64,000 bases of DNA from Panopea generosa (GCA_029582155.1 CM055911.1:21014014-21078013), one strand, 5' to 3'. Positions 11,505 through 24,420 are shown, counted from the first letter of the stretch. Program-made: numbers and translations. The notes: a model not told the origin generated them from the letters alone.

Positions 11505-11845
11505 GGACGCACGGGCGGACGGACGGACGGGTGGAAGTGATGTTGTGGGTGCGGTTTTTATATGTTATAAAAAAAAAAATTTTTTCATAAAACAAAACCT
11601 ATTTTCTTTCTAACCCTAATGTCACAAACCTTGAGTTCCAACACTAATGACACTGAAAAAGAATGAAAAAAGGTGGGAAAAAAAGTAAAAGAAAAATGTG
11701 TAAAAAATGGAATTAACCCCAAAATGCCATTCTGTACGCATTTCGGATTGTGGGGTGCGCCATTCTGTACTGGCAACTCATCCCCGACACGTACGGACGG
11801 ACGTACGGACGGACGCACGGACGGACGCACGGACGAAGCGGTGAC
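11505..11845 (+). repeat. Two GGACGGAC-type microsatellite patches with spacer
   Basis: GGGCGGACGGACGGACGG (about 11510-11530) follows the 156 bp array. A longer ACGGACGGACGCACGGACGG run lies at about 11788-11840. Four overlapping open frames on both strands pass through this interval (RTDGRTDG and RPSVRPSV products) and are repeat artefacts. Confidence 0.85.
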
Positions 11846-12639
11846 TTTATGTTTCCCCCCTTTTGGGAGCATAAAAAAGAAAACTCAATAACGGTACATA
11901 ATATTAGTGAAGCCATAACTTTTCTAATCTTGTTAATGAACCCCTTATCTAACGGTCTTAATCCGCACACTACTTTTGCAGTATTCATTTGTGTACTTCC
12001 AATCACTGGCGGAGGTACAGTCGGAAAGCAACCGAGTCATTAAGGAATTACAAAAATGTAAACAAAAGTTAAAAGCTCGAGAAGAAATACACATTTCAAT
12101 CAAAGTTATTCATTTTCTCACTTTTTTAAAAACAGTCACTAAGAAGTGTACATGAATGGTTTGAGCAATACTTTAAACACATTTAATAACAATAATGTTT
12201 GTTATTATTAAAAAGTGTGCATTTCGGAAGTTTAATCGGGCTTTAAAAGAAAATTTTATTAATTGAAATAAAAACAGTCTAGCATTTTTGTGTGTATTAA
12301 ATGGTTAATAGATGGATGTAGTGTATTTAATGTCGATTGAAAAGCTTACCAGGGCTTATGTTTAATTATTGCAACATGCGACATCAGTCATGTGATGTTA
12401 TGCTTATATTTAACAAACCGTTAAAAAAGGATCCCATGTCTGATCAAATTTTAACACTGATCAGTTTTCAACGACTGTTTTGATCAGAATTTAATGTTGA
12501 AATGTGACCCGGGTCAATTTTAAACATTGGAAAATGACCCTTGGGGTTATTATTCAACGGGGTCAACATTTAATGTTACACCGGTCCGGTCACAAGGTCG
12601 ACCCGATGCCTCTTATATAACAACAGTCGGGACAGCTCT

Positions 12640-12715
12640 ACCCAGGGAGCCGACTCGAGAGCGGTTCATATAGGCCTTGAGCTTTCATCGCAATTGAGCT
12701 TAATTAAATTACTAT
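12640..12715 (+). repeat. SINE 3' tail fragment (GACTCGAGAGCG module)
   Basis: CTCTACCCAGGGAGCCGACTCGAGAGCGGTTCATATA, then GAGCTTTCATCGCAATTGAGCT, matches the shared 3' tail found near 15.93, 25.17, 41.56, 42.0 and 51.03 kb. No clear tRNA-like head precedes it, so it is a truncated copy. Confidence 0.65.
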
Positions 12716-12725
12716 GAACAAATTA

Positions 12726-12754
12726 CCCCACCCCCCCCCCCCCCCACCCCACCC
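12726..12754 (+). repeat. C-rich homopolymer tract
   Basis: A near-pure C run with three A interruptions, flanked by AT-rich DNA. Length is likely to be misread in sequencing. The rest of 11.85-14.05 kb holds no supportable gene. Confidence 0.9.
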
Positions 12755-14054
12755 TAATTTTTTTTAAATAAGTTCGGAAACATAAAAATCGATTTGTTTA
12801 AAAACGTCGGATATTTGCACATCAAATAATTGTCCGATATGCATATTTTTATTTACACTGTCTCGGTTAATGGGGCAACTATGAGGAAAAGAGCGAGGGT
12901 TTGGGCCACTTGTTTACAAGATTACTCGGTGTGGTTGTGTTACTGGTCACCTCTGTTGTCATTTATACCGCAGCGGTGGTCCATGGGTAGAGCAGACATA
13001 TATATGAATATCAAAATTATCAGAGGCTAAGCGAGTGGCTTTTGACAGCAACTTTTATGTGGAAGTAACCTGTTCCATAGTCCATATGGTCGATCTAGCA
13101 TAGGCAAACGTTTTAACCCAAATAGTAAAACCTTTAGAACGATATAAGAACCATTGTTATGAAACCCAGTATGATTTAAATTTCACAAGCAACTCCATGC
13201 TTTATTGTACTAAAACGTAAGTGGCATGTGATCTGTATTGTGCTACAATGTTTTTATCTAACACAATTGTATTGAATTAAACAAACTGCAGTTTGAAGTA
13301 TTTTAATGGCAGTATACACCTTTATAATCAATAAAACTTCGACAAGTTTAAACCCAAATAACTGTGAATAGTTTCATTTTTGTAGGGAATTTCATTTGGC
13401 AAAATAACAAAAACAATTATTTTTATAAGTTTTTGTCACCTTCAAAACAGGTATTTCATTTGCATATCTATAAAAAAGAAATTGTACCTTTAGAAATAGG
13501 AAACACGTAAACACGTTAGTAAACAATGTATTTTGGTCAAATTATCTTATTCAGCACAAACAATGTGCATCGCCTTGACAGCTCAATTCAGACGGCTATG
13601 TAATGTGAAGTGCATAACATGTTTTAACACATAAATAATATTTATATAGCAAAATTTCATTTTTAAATGCTGAGGCCTATTTTCCCATGTTTTCGCATGT
13701 AATAATTAATAATATATCAGTGTATGATATTTACACATGTTTGGGCATGTTCGCCTGTTCATACTGTAAAAAAAATATTTCTCCCATTCTACTTATGGAA
13801 AATAAAGGTTCTCCCAATGGAGGAAATCATTTTCTCCTATTTCTGCTCATAGTAGATACGGATTTCCCCATGGATGACTTTTGTTTGACAGTTTGTAAAC
13901 ACATGGGTGTAGGAGGTCGAGAGGGGGCGGGGGTGGGGGCGGGGGCAATCTGTGGAGAGAGTGTACGAGTATGTACTCCCATACTCCAAAGTATATGCGG
14001 AAACTGAATTGTAATGTTATAATTACAGTTTACCATGCGTTCATACCTCATCTG

Positions 14055-14375
14055 TACCGCAGTGTGATCTAGTGGTAGAGCGTCCGCCTCGCTCTCAGAA
14101 TGTCTTGGGTTCGATCCCCGAACGGCCAATATTAAAGACTAAATAAATGGTTCTAGAAGCGTTCTCGCTCGGCACTCATATATAGAGAATATAGTTTTAG
14201 GTCTGGTCGGCTCAGTGTCAGTATAATGTAACTGGTTGAGATATCATACCATGTGTCTGCGGCATGATACTCTAGTGTAGCAGCGCTCAGAATATTTCCT
14301 CAGGTAGACATCGTCGCGATATTACTGAAACATTGTTGAAAGCGACGTAAAACCCCATACAGCTGCAACAACATC
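14055..14375 (+). repeat. tRNA-derived SINE, family A, near full length
   Basis: The head (14055-14128) has a pol III A-box-like AGTGGTAGAGCG and a B-box GGGTTCGATCCCC, spaced as in a tRNA. The body carries CTCAGTGTCAGTATAATGTAACTGG, and the 3' end reads AGCGACGTAAAACCCC before a short CA-rich tail. A diverged minus-strand relative lies at 40.92-41.12 kb. The overlapping open frame across the head on the minus strand is not a gene. Confidence 0.85.
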
Positions 14376-14559
14376 ATCTACACGCAAAAGTAGGTGGTTT
14401 TGATGTGTAGTATAAAAAAGAAATTAAAATGAATTTTACTTAAACGCTAAAATCATTTGATTAAATTTAATGTGCAAAATTATAACATAGATTAATGATT
14501 TTAATTACAAATATCAATACACTTTGATAAAGTTTATTTTATTACCAATCAACAGATAA

Positions 14560-14690
14560 AGATTGATTATTGATTATTATCATCACAGAGACTGGTGCTG
14601 CCGGGGATTCGAATTCACGACACGACCCGAGGGTTGATAGTCGGACGCATTACTGTCTGAGTTAACGGGACAAGTGCACTGATATTCAAA
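14560..14690 (-). repeat. SINE family B head, minus strand, truncated
   Basis: Read on the minus strand: GTTAACTCAGACAGTAATGCG, then TCCGACTATCAACC, then a B-box GAATTCGAATCCCCGGC and CAGTCTCTGTGATGAT. This matches the start of the SINE at 37.1 kb and stops soon after the head. Confidence 0.75.
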
Positions 14691-15360
14691 TTATATTTTA
14701 AACTTCCTTCTAGTGTTTCATGTTTAATAAAGTACAAAATATTTCTTACAGTTCATGTCATGTCATGTTAGTACGCTATTGAAACACGCGATATGTTTTA
14801 AAATAGAATTTTTTTTTATTTAATCTTTTATTCCTCCATACAAGGAGAGCATAAAAGTACAAGGTAAATGGTTGTCTCTACCTGTAAACAAGTCAATTAT
14901 GTTATTGTAGAGATTTGCACTTTTAGCCAGTTAGTCACTTACGGATGTTGACATAATCATTTGAATAAGTAACTTACGAAAGGTGATTATATATGTACGA
15001 AGTTAAATAAAAAATAAGTTGTTTAAAGAATTATTATCAACACATTTAATTAATAAATCAATCGCATAATTGAGATATACACAAATTTGTAGAAAACCGC
15101 TAATATTTCATTTTTCCCGCTTTATTATCTGTTTATAAAATTTGCATTTATTATCATTTTATCTGAATATCGATGTTAAATCAAATAGCTGATTTTAAAA
15201 AGCTGAACAACAAACTTGTGTTGAAATATAATTACTCAATTACATTCTAGCAGATTATAAAAAACTCCAATAAAATTATAAGTTTTGCCTCCGGGGTAGG
15301 GGGTAATTAAGTTCATAAATAAACACTGGTTTATCGCATTGTTTGAGACTTGAAACACAG

Positions 15361-15395
15361 ACGGGGGATGGGGGGGGGGGGGGGGGGCTATTTTT
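15361..15395 (+). repeat. Poly-G tract
   Basis: GGGGGATG is followed by about 18 G's and then a T-run. Apart from this tract, 14.7-15.8 kb contains nothing I can call. Confidence 0.9.
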
Positions 15396-15799
15396 TTTAA
15401 CTACGTTGTAATAGGTTGGCAATTTAATAATGAAAAAGTTATAACGATAAAAATAAATTTCTTCTTAATGTTTCGATGTAAACCAAATATAACGGTTTAG
15501 CCAGGTACGTGATAAAAACGCTCGATATCAAGTGGGGTAACTTCTCTCGATAAGCCAGTGAAATGTCTGAAATAGCCCCACATGGATTTTTTTTTAAATC
15601 TGGTCATGACATGCATTTTATGTTTATAACTGCAGACCTTGAACCAGTGAAAAATTTGAGCCCAGACACATGCTGCAGATTTGTTGTTTTTTTCACTGCG
15701 TTGTGGACATACATGTTACAAGGAGCCCTGTGGGAAATGTAATAGTGGTGTGAGACGTGGAAAATCTTCATCAAAGAACGTAGATAGTTTTCAATCATT

Positions 15800-16005
15800 A
15801 GCGCTGAAGATCGTTGTGGGACATATGGTTCATGATCGGAGGGTCGTGGGTTCGATCCTCTCCCCACGGATTTGTGTGGTGTCCCTGAGCTTGACACCTT
15901 TTCCGCTTATGCTTAGTACTGATTCTATACAAGAAGACTTCGAGAGCGATTAATGTAAGTTGTTATAACTTGTTTCACAATCGAAGTAAAATAATTAAGT
16001 TTAAA
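15800..16005 (+). repeat. tRNA-derived SINE, family C, copy 1
   Basis: The head includes a B-box GTGGGTTCGATCCTCTCCCC. The middle reads GCTTATGCTTAGTACTGATT, and the 3' tail reads CTTCGAGAGCGATTAATGTAAG followed by TTTCACAATCGAAGTAAAATAA. The copy at 25.07 kb matches it over the whole length. Two open frames spanning it on opposite strands are artefacts. Confidence 0.85.
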
Positions 16006-17149
16006 CAAATAACGTGGAAAACCATCTTCAATCAACATTTGCATTCACATTTTTCAATTTGCATTTGTAACACCATTGTATAGTCCTTGCAAGATATTCA
16101 GAAGAGAGACTTTGTATAAGCTAGAAATAGCTTTCTTCTCAATTATGTTGTTATGTATTGCTGTATATTTGAATATATTTATATGTAATATGTTGAAAAC
16201 AAATAAATATTGTTTAAACTTATCAACATTTGACGCAGAAAAAAAATCAATCAACGACGTAGTATAGACCTACATGAGATCGTCTTCAATATGAACGTAG
16301 AACTTTTTCAAACTACAATGTAGAAGAACATTCAAACAATGCTTCTTCTACGTCATTGGTTCAATGTATAAAGACCTGCGTAGCTGTATATTTCGTGATG
16401 GTGATTTTTACTGATTTTCCTTCTTGTATCAATTGTGAATAAAACCTTTTTCCATGCTTGTCATTCATAGCCAGACAAATAATAAAAGAAAGTAAACTTA
16501 CACTTTATATGTAGTTTGTTGACATCTGCGAGGCCAAAATACCATTAGAACAGTAGGCGTCGTGTTTAGTCTAATGTTTTTTGTCTGCTCAGTGTGTACA
16601 CTATTGGTAACGTGCATGAGATCCTACAGTAGACTTCCAAAATAATTTATTCATTTTCCATTTCCAGATCTCTTGTTTTTGTTTATATTTTCACATATTT
16701 CTATCCCATGGCAATTTATAGCTTACACGCGCGTCATATTCATTGTGAATAAACTTCTTCGATCACAAACATGGTGTATTTTCAGACATATTGCCGAACA
16801 AAAAGGTAAGTTTTCAAGACCTAAATAAAGGCATTTTTATATTCCCCAAATATGCAGTAAATAATATTTGGCATTGCATTAAAACACTTAATTCACCAAC
16901 ATGTGTTTCCTGCAGCCGGAATATGACTCGGCTAGCCGGAATATGGCCGGGTTTTAGTGTATAGCAGCAGTGTTAGCCGCAAATTGGCCTATCCGGTTTC
17001 AAAGAAAAATAATAAATGGTCCCCTATTGGCGAAAACAGGGCTGCGTTCAGCACCGTTAAACAGCATTCGGACCACCTTGCCAATTAGATAAATACAGCA
17101 CTACTTTCGGTCCAGTGGACGGAAATATATATCAACAACAACAACAACG
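16006..17149. other. Gene-free stretch, CpG-richer toward its end
   Basis: No gene is recognisable in most of it. Around 16.9-17.0 kb CCGGAATATG occurs twice. From about 17.03 kb the sequence becomes less AT-rich and leads into the CAACAACAACAACGATGG context described next, which would fit a promoter or 5' UTR. That role is inferred. Confidence 0.35.
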
Positions 17150-17162
17150 ATGGCGGCGCTAG
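17150..17162 (+). CDS. Possible tiny first coding exon (MAAL) of the zinc-finger gene
   Basis: ATGGCGGCGCTAG sits directly before a GTAGGA donor, after a CAACAACAACAACG leader. A short GC-rich start exon beginning MAAL is a common pattern in animal genes. It ends one base into a codon (phase 1). The first certain zinc-finger exon at 26648 begins with two bases (GA) before its first full codon, so joining them keeps the frame and makes a glycine. Phase agreement alone occurs by chance one time in three. The presumed intron would be 9.5 kb, and other exons could lie inside it. Confidence 0.3.
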
Positions 17163-19580
17163 GTAGGAACTGTAGTTTTTGTGTGGATTATGATAATCGC
17201 GACAATATGTTAAGGGATGGGAGAAAGCATGAACAGCGGAAGGCGGTCATGATGTTTTATCTCGAGACCATCATACAATAGATTGATACAGTGATCAGGA
17301 ACTGCTGGAATAGACTACTCATTTTTTAAAAGTTCAAGAGGTAAATTTTGTCGTAGATTGTAACCGGTTTTCGCGTAAACGTAGACAAGCTCTAATTTAG
17401 CGTGTTTTCCTCCATTTTGGGGAAGATGACATATACCCTTGGAATTGGGAATTTTAGCGGCATTTTCAATAATATTGGGGCAAGTTTTGCATTAAATATA
17501 CTGTCCAACTGCATAAAAATGTGTACACTTGCTCCTCTGGCCATTTGAATATGTCATACTAAATTCAGAATGGGAAAATCTTTGTTTATTTTATCAAGGA
17601 ATTATGACAAGTTTCAATTTACAATTATTGAAGCTTTCAATTGGGAATTATTACCACTCAAAAGATAAAAAAAAAAGATACTATTTGCCATTGGGAATAT
17701 GACCCAATAACGGCTATAAAAATGGCCGAAAAAACACTGTAATTTCATGCACTTCGTAAACACCCAGTTATTGCAATAAATTGCAGTTGATAACGTCACA
17801 TGTTAATGCAATTGTTTAAATCTACTCCAAATCCAAACTATACAGCTTCAGTAAATATATAAATTATGATTGATAATGGACAATATGATTATCCAAGTTA
17901 AATTGATTAATTGAATGTTTAGTGTAATTTTTATGCCATCGACATCTTACATATGATAAGCGATACTTGAATCTCATACTCAAAGAGAGGTAAGTGCCTT
18001 ATTTCACTTAGTTCTGCAATTGAATTAAATGGTCGCAGTGCTTCAATTTCCCCATTATCGCACTTCTATAATTTGTGTAAAGTTTACTGCATAAGCTTAA
18101 ATGCAGAGTACCTCGGCGATCTCCAATACAGTCGCAGTATATACACTGTAAATTGTGTAGTGGTGCGTGTTGTCGCATTGTTCAAAAAGTGTTACTGGAC
18201 TCTACAATGCTTAATTGCTTTCAATTACAGTCATTTCCTAACCTAGTCCTGGTCGATTCGTAGCCTTGATAATTTTCCATACTCATTTATTATTTTTTTA
18301 ATTCTAGAACAGTTGATATCAGTATAAGATATGTTATATAAGGTACATTTCCCTTGTAAATTAGTGATGTTTGAAATATATTTGAGAGTATAACCCATCA
18401 TTTTTTTTACCAATAGTTTATAATTTCTTAATTTACACTGTTGACATTGATTTTACTATTAGATACATATTTGTGAATTGAAATGATTGTTATATTTTTA
18501 TTCATCAACCTTCCGGCAACAGCCTCTCTGATGATTGATATAGGATATTCAGGCTTCTCCACAGGTCATTTAAGTACAGGAGCACCCCAGCATTTGACTA
18601 TCTTAAATGGTATTCACCTAGCACTTACATTCTTTAACAGAATTTTGCAAAAGCTTACTTTCTTCTAAATCATTGTTTTTTTCTTTGCATATATTCTTAT
18701 TGTAAATCTTAAATGAAAAACATTAATATGATGACTTAACCTGATTAATAAATTTATAATTAGTGAAATACATTTCAATGAATGCCTTTCACAGAGCTTG
18801 AAAATGTGTTTATGTGTTCTTACCCTACTAGGTTAGTGCTTGCATTCCTTCCTGTGGAGAACACTGACATTAAGTCATTGGTTATTTGCGGATATCAAAT
18901 GCCATGAAAGATCACAATACCACCCCCCCCCCCCCCCCACAACAAGAGCTTTCAACAAGTTATTTTAGTTAAATGACATCAACTGTAAGGTGCAAAAAAT
19001 GCCTGTGTATGTTGCCAATTGCTCCGAACCGAGACAACAAATAGTTTCCCAAACAGTTCCAAACCAGTTGGGACTCAAAATCGGTCCCAAAATGTTAATG
19101 TAGAAATAAGAAAAGTTAAACATTACAGAGGAAGCTGATGGAGGTTTGTTTACTAGTATAATTAACTAGAAGAAGTAATATTATTAGTGTAATTAATATA
19201 ATACACTTGCATTCATTCTCCAGTTTGGGCTGTTTCTTTATATACTCAGCTAAAATTATAACACAATACATACTTATATACATAATGGTTCCTGGTGTTG
19301 AGTACATCTTTATAGTGTAATGTAGCACACTTTTCTATATGAAAAGAGCTCCAGGTTCAAGTCCTGGTGAAGACCTCAACACTTTCAATCATTGACCAAC
19401 ATAAACACTTAATTCTATCAGGCATAACTATTACATGAATGCTAAGACATAACTATTACATGAATGCTAAAACATTGAACTGGCCTAAAGTTTCTCATCA
19501 TCTGTCATGAAAACTCAAAATTGTTCTATCCTTCCTGAGATAAACTGGATATGGCACAAAATGTGCACCTCTGCACAAGT
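17163..19580. other. Gene-free stretch (presumed intron), with poly-C at 18922-18938
   Basis: No exon with convincing splice sites and domain content was found. It contains a 17-base C run and AT-rich unassigned DNA. The open frames are short and featureless. Confidence 0.4.
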
Positions 19581-19584
19581 GAGT

Positions 19585-20860
19585 CGATTTGTAACCCACT
19601 ATATGCCTTTGGTAACTGAGGTTACTGCAGTTACTTGTTATATGTTTTTGGTAACCAAGAAAAACCTTTATGCTACTCATAGTTTAGGTTAATGCAGAAA
19701 TTCTGCAATATAAAAAAACTAGAAGTATTGAAGAAAAAAAACATCTCTAATTCTGGTTACTTGGTTACCCTCCTTTGTATTTGGTAACTACAGGTTACTC
19801 AAGGTTACTGCAGCAAATTTACAAAACCACTTAAGAAAATCTGAAGAAAAAAATACATGTCTGTATTTCTGGTTACTTGGTTACCCTTCTTTGTCTTTGG
19901 TAACTGAAGGTTACTCCAGGTTACTGTAGCAAATCTACAAAAATCATAATAAAAGAAATATTGAAAAAAGCATGTCTCTATTTTTGGTTACTTGGTTACT
20001 CTTCTTTGTCTTTGGTAACTACAGGTTACCCCAGGTTACTGCATCAAATCTACAAAATCAATTAAGAAAATCTGGAGAAAAAAAACATACCTCTATTTCT
20101 GGTTACTTGGTTACCATTCTTTGTCTTTGGTAACTGAAGATTATTTCAGGTTACTGCATAAAATCTACAAAATCAATTAAAAAAATCTGAAAATAACATG
20201 TCTCTATTTCTGGTTGTTTGGTTACCCTTCTTTGTCTTTGGTAACTGAAGGTTACCCCAGGTTACTGCAGCAAATCTACAAAATCATAATATAAGAAATA
20301 TTGAAAAAAAATCATGTCTCTATTTCTGGTTACTTGGTTACCATTCTTTGTCTTTGGTAACTGAAGATTATTTCAGGTTACTGCATAAAATCTACAAAAT
20401 CAATTAAAAAAATCTGAAAATAACATGTCTGTATTTCTGGTAACTTGGTTACCCTTCTTTGTTTTTGGTAACTGAAGTTTACTCTAGGTTACTGCAGCAA
20501 ATCTACAAAATCATTATATATGGAGAATTGGAAAAAAAAATGTCTCTTTTTCTGGTTATTGGTTACCATTCTTTGTCTTTGGTAACTGAAGATTATTTCA
20601 GGTTACTGCATAAAATCTACAAAATCAATTAAAAAAATCTGAAAATAACATGTCTCTATTTCTGGTCACTTTGTTACCCTTCTTTGTCTTTGGTAACTGA
20701 AGGTTACTTCAGGTTACTGCATCAAATCTACAAAATCATAATACAAGAAATATTGAAAAAAATTATATCTCTATTTCTGGTTACTTGGTTACCCTTCTTT
20801 GTCTTTGGTAACTGAAGGTTAATCCATGTTACTGCATCAAATCTACAAAACCATACAAAA
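19585..20860 (+). repeat. ~113 bp tandem array with alternating unit types
   Basis: TGGTTACTTGGTTAC marks units starting at 19755, 19871, 19986, 20101, 20212, 20328, 20439, 20554, 20664 and 20779. From 20101 the spacing alternates between about 115 and 111 bp. Two unit types alternate, one with TCATAATAxAAGAAATATTG and one with TCAATTAAAAAAATCTGAAA, giving a ~226 bp dimer period. A partial diverged unit lies at 19.6 kb. Each unit has several GGTTACC/GGTAACT motifs. Confidence 0.93.
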
Positions 20861-20929
20861 TAATAATATACCCACCTATGTGTACATTGATGGCAACTCC
20901 AATATATGAGTTATTTGCACAATGTTTTT

Positions 20930-21060
20930 TGCGTTGTTGTGGCGCACTCGATAGAGACGTCGTCATAAATGTGTTAGTCGCTGACGCCACAGGGTCTGTG
21001 CGTTCGAATCCCGAAAGTTATAGAAAATATTTCAGAAATTATCCGTGGTCAGGTGAATAA
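20930..21060 (+). repeat. tRNA-like SINE head, family D
   Basis: GTGGCGCACTCGATAGAGACG (A-box-like) and TGTGCGTTCGAATCCCG (B-box) are separated as in a tRNA gene. A 28 bp sequence after it (ATTATCCGTGGTCAGGTGAA...) recurs about 70 bp downstream at 21107. The arms do not fold into an acceptable cloverleaf by eye, so I call a SINE relic rather than a tRNA. Confidence 0.55.
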
Positions 21061-21139
21061 GTCATATGTCAATTCTCTCCATTGAGTCATATAAAGTAGG
21101 AATGATTGTCCGTGGTCAGGTGAATAAGACATATATGTT

Positions 21140-23007
21140 TTTCATCCTATTTTCAGACACCTTTTTATTTTGCCATGCAGTTGTGAAATTTTCAGACATA
21201 ATTGGTCAAGTTATTATAAAACTTAGTCAGTATGAGTGTGAATTTTTTTTTTTACAAGAAATACGAGCATTGTAACTGATACTATGTGTCACTATTTTAG
21301 TCTAAAACTTAGTTTATTTCAGAACTTGTGACAAGTGTAGATAATTATTACATAAAATGTTACTGTTGAATCTTTAAGATAAAAAAAAAGGTCCTCTTCA
21401 GAACTCACACCACTATTATCTCCCTTAAGTACACCGGATCTACAGAATAATGAAGGAGGTAGAAATAAAAACTTTAGTTCTCTTTTTCTTCTTTTTGTCA
21501 GAACTTTGTACTGCAGTGATTTAATTTATCCTACCATGTATTTAAGAAATCACCACTGAAAATTTGATGCTGATATCAGATTTCAGGGCAATTCTGTGTC
21601 ATTTCACAATTGTTGGTTCAAACCGCATTGTTGGCAAATAGTTGACATATAATTAGAGTGTTGGGAAACAAATGGTGAGCATGATTATGGAAATGTATGG
21701 GTTCTTTATAAAAATTGTGAATAGCATATCCCTGTGTCTTGTGGTTTGACCCTGGGGTGGGGCCTTATAAAAATTAGTGTGTCCGTAAACAATTCACATT
21801 TTTTCACTTCTTTTCAAAAACCGTAAGCTCATTCATTATGAAATTGTTGTTTGCAGCTTTGGTACCATAAGGGTGAACCAGAATTTTGAATTTATATGCC
21901 CACTGACCCCATTTTGTCAAAAGGATATAAAATTTGAACATGCTGATAATATATAATTATTGAAAAGGTATTTCCCAATATGCTGAGTTTATACAAATAT
22001 AGATTTCCTGCTGAAAATTGCAACATTTAGGATGTTATACATGAGTCAATTTATCCATTTTAAAATTCATGCATTTATATAAATAAGGTTTTTCACTGAT
22101 AAACATTTCCTATTAAATTGGATGCTTAGTATCACTTTGAAAATAACATAGAACTTTTCAGAAAGGGGACTGACATTATATGATTTTTAATTGCAAGTAA
22201 CCCTCTGGGGGACACTCAAAATCACCATGGTTAAAATCCCTATAACTGACTGAAAATGTAAAAAAATAAGTATTTAGCCAAATAATGATGTAATGTTATC
22301 CAACATCCTGTCATAAACTTTGGGGTATTCTATGCAAATTAGAGTACAGTATGGGGGTAAATGTTTTACCACATGGTGTGAATGTACTAAGTATTGGGGG
22401 AGATTGGAGAACTCAGCAGGTGGTCAGTAGCATACACATTACTTATTAACACATTATCTGTAGGCATTGTATTATGTGACAATATCCCAAAAGGTGAGAA
22501 ATTCATATTTGTCCAACGGTCAAAGAACTATGATTATTGGCAGTGACTTAATGTCTCTGTTATTTGTAATGATGCCAAAATGGGGTAATTGTAGGTAAAA
22601 TGTACACAATATAAATTATTTTGTAAAAAAGATACCATCCAACCATGCATTTAAGTTAACATTAAAAGGGCATATGAAATCATTTCATAATTTATTTACT
22701 TCGTAACAGTGTATACTTTGAAAACATTTCACGGATGTGCAGGCTGTTCTGAGTTTAAAATCATTGAAGTTTAGACAATTAAGCTAGATGGGTATTTTAA
22801 TATTTTAAATTCAGTCATGCTTGCTTTTATAATGAATGGATGGATTATGATATGTCACACACATGACATTTCGGTTGCAGGTTTGATCCCTGGGCCATGA
22901 CCAATGTGACCTTTATCCCTCTTTCTGGGTGATGCTTCATAATCATGATCTTGTTGCTGAGATCAAGGACTTGTATAGATATAATTCTGCGCTGAGATGT
23001 ATTCTTG
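21140..23007. other. Gene-free AT-rich stretch (presumed intron)
   Basis: No supported gene, SINE or array. Short frames lack domains. Confidence 0.4.
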
Positions 23008-23223
23008 GGTATACGGACAAAAGCCCCCCCGGACATAAGCCCCCCCCCCGGCTTTTGTCCGCCCTGCTTAAATAGTCGAGGGGGCTTTTGTCCGCCCCAA
23101 AAAATTAGACGAGGGGGCTTATGTCCGCCTTGCAAAAACATCGAGGGGGCTTATGTCCGCCCTACCGGTTTGAGGGGGCTTATGTCCGGGGGGGCTTTTG
23201 TCCGGGGGGGCTTTTGTCCGCGA
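23008..23223. repeat. Inverted and direct array of GGGGGCTTTTGTCCG / GGGGGCTTATGTCCG
   Basis: Eight or so copies of a 15-mer alternate between CTTTTGTCCG and CTTATGTCCG forms. The first two (23015-23050) are in inverted orientation (CGGACAAAAGCCCCCC, GGACATAAGCCCCCC) and face the direct copies that follow, so the stretch can fold into alternative long GC-rich hairpins. Three open frames on both strands here (proline/glycine-rich GGAFVRGGFCP type) are repeat translations. Confidence 0.9.
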
Positions 23224-24317
23224 ATCCAGCGTCTCAGATAGAGGTAGTTTGTGTATGTGCAAAGGGTATACCGCGCACATTTGGCGGTAATCCATCATTC
23301 AGCATTGAGAGCGCAACCAGTACAGGTGGATTTAAAAAGCATAAATATTGAAAATGTAGGCATCTTAAGATGATTCTATTTCATAAACATAGAATTATGA
23401 TATGATTATTATTTGCATGATCATATTGAATGATAAATATATGTATGCACATGTATGATATAAGCTGGTTGTACTCTCGAGCGCTAGTAACAATTAAACA
23501 TATTTAATTGAGATTGTATTGTTTTTGTTCTGTTTATGGAGACAGTGGAAGTAGAAGGGAAATACCTGATACTGCATATATTGTTAATGCTAGTTATAAC
23601 GCGATATTTTAGAAGACAAATTAAACTTAACATTTGTCTTCTATTATATTGACAGAAAGACGAAATTCAAATACGATTGACAATTTTGTCTCAGATTACC
23701 ACACATATACAAAATAGAATGCACTTCAACCGTTTAAAAAATATCTTTCAAAAATAAAACGCATTTAGAAATTGCATGAATACATGCCATTTTACAAACC
23801 AATATATCTCAAGATGACACACTCAATAGATATCAACAGGATACAGTGGGGACATTATTTACAATTACAATACAATTGTATTGAATGGATGAAAATCCTT
23901 TATGTCAGGAATATTTGGTCCTGTTAAGATTTTGACGTTGCTATTCACTAAAATTAATTGCATACTATCGTGTTACAGTTTCCTGAAGATATGAGATCCA
24001 TTTTACTTGTCTTCTTTCAAGGAATTGTAATGATTAATGTCATAAACTGAAGGGGTTGTGACTTTATGACAGGCCCCTTTATGACCCCTTGTCGCAGTTG
24101 AGTAATTTTAGTTTTGATAACAAGGTGCAATTATTCCCACTTATTTCCTGTCTGAAGACATTGTCTGGTTAATTTAAATTGTTAAAATAAGTGAGATAAT
24201 AGTTGTGAGATTGCGTGTTGCGAGATGAGAGATATTAGATAATAATTTTGAATTGCGTGTAAGGAGAAGACAGGTCCGTTCATCCGTCCATCCGCCTGAC
24301 AGCGGTGATATTTTGTT

Positions 24318-24420
24318 TTTTTGCGTTATGGAATATCGGGCCCCATGTAAATCAGGCCCCTGGATGAAACGTCCTTGGAATATCCGGCCCCATTTAGCAT
24401 GGAAAATCAGGCCCACCATT
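24318..24420 (+). repeat. Two-copy GGAATATCxGGCCCCAT...ATCAGGCCC repeat
   Basis: GGAATATCGGGCCCCATGTA with AATCAGGCCC recurs as GGAATATCCGGCCCCATTTA with AATCAGGCCC about 58 bp later. It is low-copy, of unknown origin, and sits in an otherwise gene-free stretch (23.2-24.7 kb). Confidence 0.6.

Noticed and set aside
11585..12043. Four overlapping ORFs on both strands (RTDGRTDG, RPSVRPSV)
   Set aside because: Products of the GGAC microsatellite with no flanking domains or splice logic.
14055..14128. Possible tRNA gene (also at 15.8, 20.93 and 37.1 kb)
   Set aside because: A- and B-box-like motifs are present, but the anticodon arms do not fold by eye and conserved SINE bodies follow.
22845..23351. 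Three Gly/Pro-rich ORFs on both strands
   Set aside because: Translations of the inverted GGGGGCTTTTGTCCG array.
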